Source: Candidatus Bathyarchaeota archaeon (lineage in GTDB: Archaea > Thermoproteota > Bathyarchaeia > 40CM-2-53-6). From it: a stretch of DNA of 5,809 nucleotides. The translations under genes were made by a program, and so were the position numbers. The notes beneath the pieces are model-generated. The model saw nothing but the letters and a program-made list of their open reading frames with translations, made no database searches and was not told the origin of the DNA. Position 1 is the stretch's first letter, and every line of letters begins with the position of its first letter. The DNA lies in the NCBI GenBank assembly GCA_005888675.1, contig VBBA01000386.1, positions 1 through 5,809 on the forward strand. Direction: 5' to 3'. Shown here one piece after another: positions 5,599-5,809 of the stretch.

Positions 5599-5809
5599 TC
5601 ACGCAGTTGGCTGTGGAAGCGGACTGCTGAGCTCGCTCTGTTTGCCTCTACGCCTTTGTAGGAACCATACTCCACCTCCGACGCCTGCCGCGGCTACAGC
5701 CCCCAACGAACCGATCGACAACAAAGTCATTGTTGTTAACGGTGCAGGATCGGAATTGGGCGCTAAGTTGGCCATCCTGCTACTGCTTGAGCTTAGACTT
5801 GTCGAGGTC
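5599..5809 (-). CDS. C-terminal anchor of a membrane-attached surface or secreted protein, 5' end outside the window
   Basis: The minus-strand frame is open from the right edge (first full codon at 5808) to a TGA at 5601-5599, giving 69 residues. It starts with a Ser/Thr-rich stretch (TSTSLSSSSSR), then a short Pro/Asn linker. One membrane helix follows (about residues 28-49, MTLLSIGSLGAVAAAGVGGG then VWFL), with a basic QRRRGKQ stop-transfer and a 20-residue polar tail. This arrangement, glycosylatable stalk then helix then positive charges, is typical of archaeal surface proteins and solute-binding proteins held by a C-terminal anchor. The N-terminal domain that would tell its function is outside the window. 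An internal ATG (about residue 12) is not a likely start since coding character continues to the edge. It converges on the MBL gene with 12 nt between stops. Confidence 0.65.
   Translation of the reverse strand, partial: TSTSLSSSSSRMANLAPNSDPAPLTTMTLLSIGSLGAVAAAGVGGGVWFLQRRRGKQSELSSPLPQPTA

Noticed and set aside
5490..5675. Minus-strand frame across the convergent gene ends
   Set aside because: It spans both stop codons and has no domain; the neighbouring minus-strand frame ending at 5599 has a clear stalk, helix and basic tail.

Overview
This window looks like part of a surface-glycan gene cluster from a prokaryote, most likely an archaeon. The base composition is close to even. The glycosyltransferase mix (a membrane GT-C enzyme plus two GT2 enzymes), the non-ATG starts and a surface-protein tail made of a Ser/Thr-rich stalk, one membrane helix and an Arg-rich end all fit Thermoproteota or Nitrososphaerota-like or Thermoplasmatota-like genomes. 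That placement is inference. No rRNA, tRNA or other marker gene is present to settle it.

Left two thirds (1-4303, minus strand): four genes read right to left in one tight unit. First is an extended-SDR sugar-nucleotide epimerase (4303-3239). Next is a DPM1-like GT2 glycosyltransferase (open from 3252, first ATG 3147, stop 2503). Then comes a second, rhamnosyltransferase-like GT2 gene, broken into two frames (2534-2016 and 2166-1453). Last is a GT-C integral membrane glycosyltransferase (1421 to beyond the left edge). The logical pathway is: the epimerase makes a nucleotide sugar, the GT2 enzymes build a glycan or charge a lipid-linked sugar at the cytosolic face, and the GT-C enzyme moves sugar from a polyprenyl-phosphate carrier outside the membrane.

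Two of the four genes look damaged. The second GT2 has a frame break where roughly 20 family-conserved residues are also missing, consistent with a deletion of about 58 nt. The first GT2 lacks its first beta strand and has no usable start codon before conserved coding begins, right at its junction with the epimerase. These may be real decay or assembly errors.

Middle (4304-4698): a 395-nt divergent intergenic region. It holds an AT-rich stretch, an exact 13-nt dyad, a GATATATC palindrome, and an imperfect inverted repeat whose proximal arm contains the epimerase ribosome binding site.

Right end: a plus-strand metallo-beta-lactamase-fold hydrolase with a full metal-ligand set (about 4735-5586). 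It converges, with a 12-nt gap, on the minus-strand 3' end of a membrane-anchored surface protein (5599 to beyond the right edge). I found no CRISPR array, insertion sequence, tRNA or rRNA, and no convincing evidence of a wholly new system. The most unusual features are the paired lesions in the GT2 genes and the structured epimerase leader.
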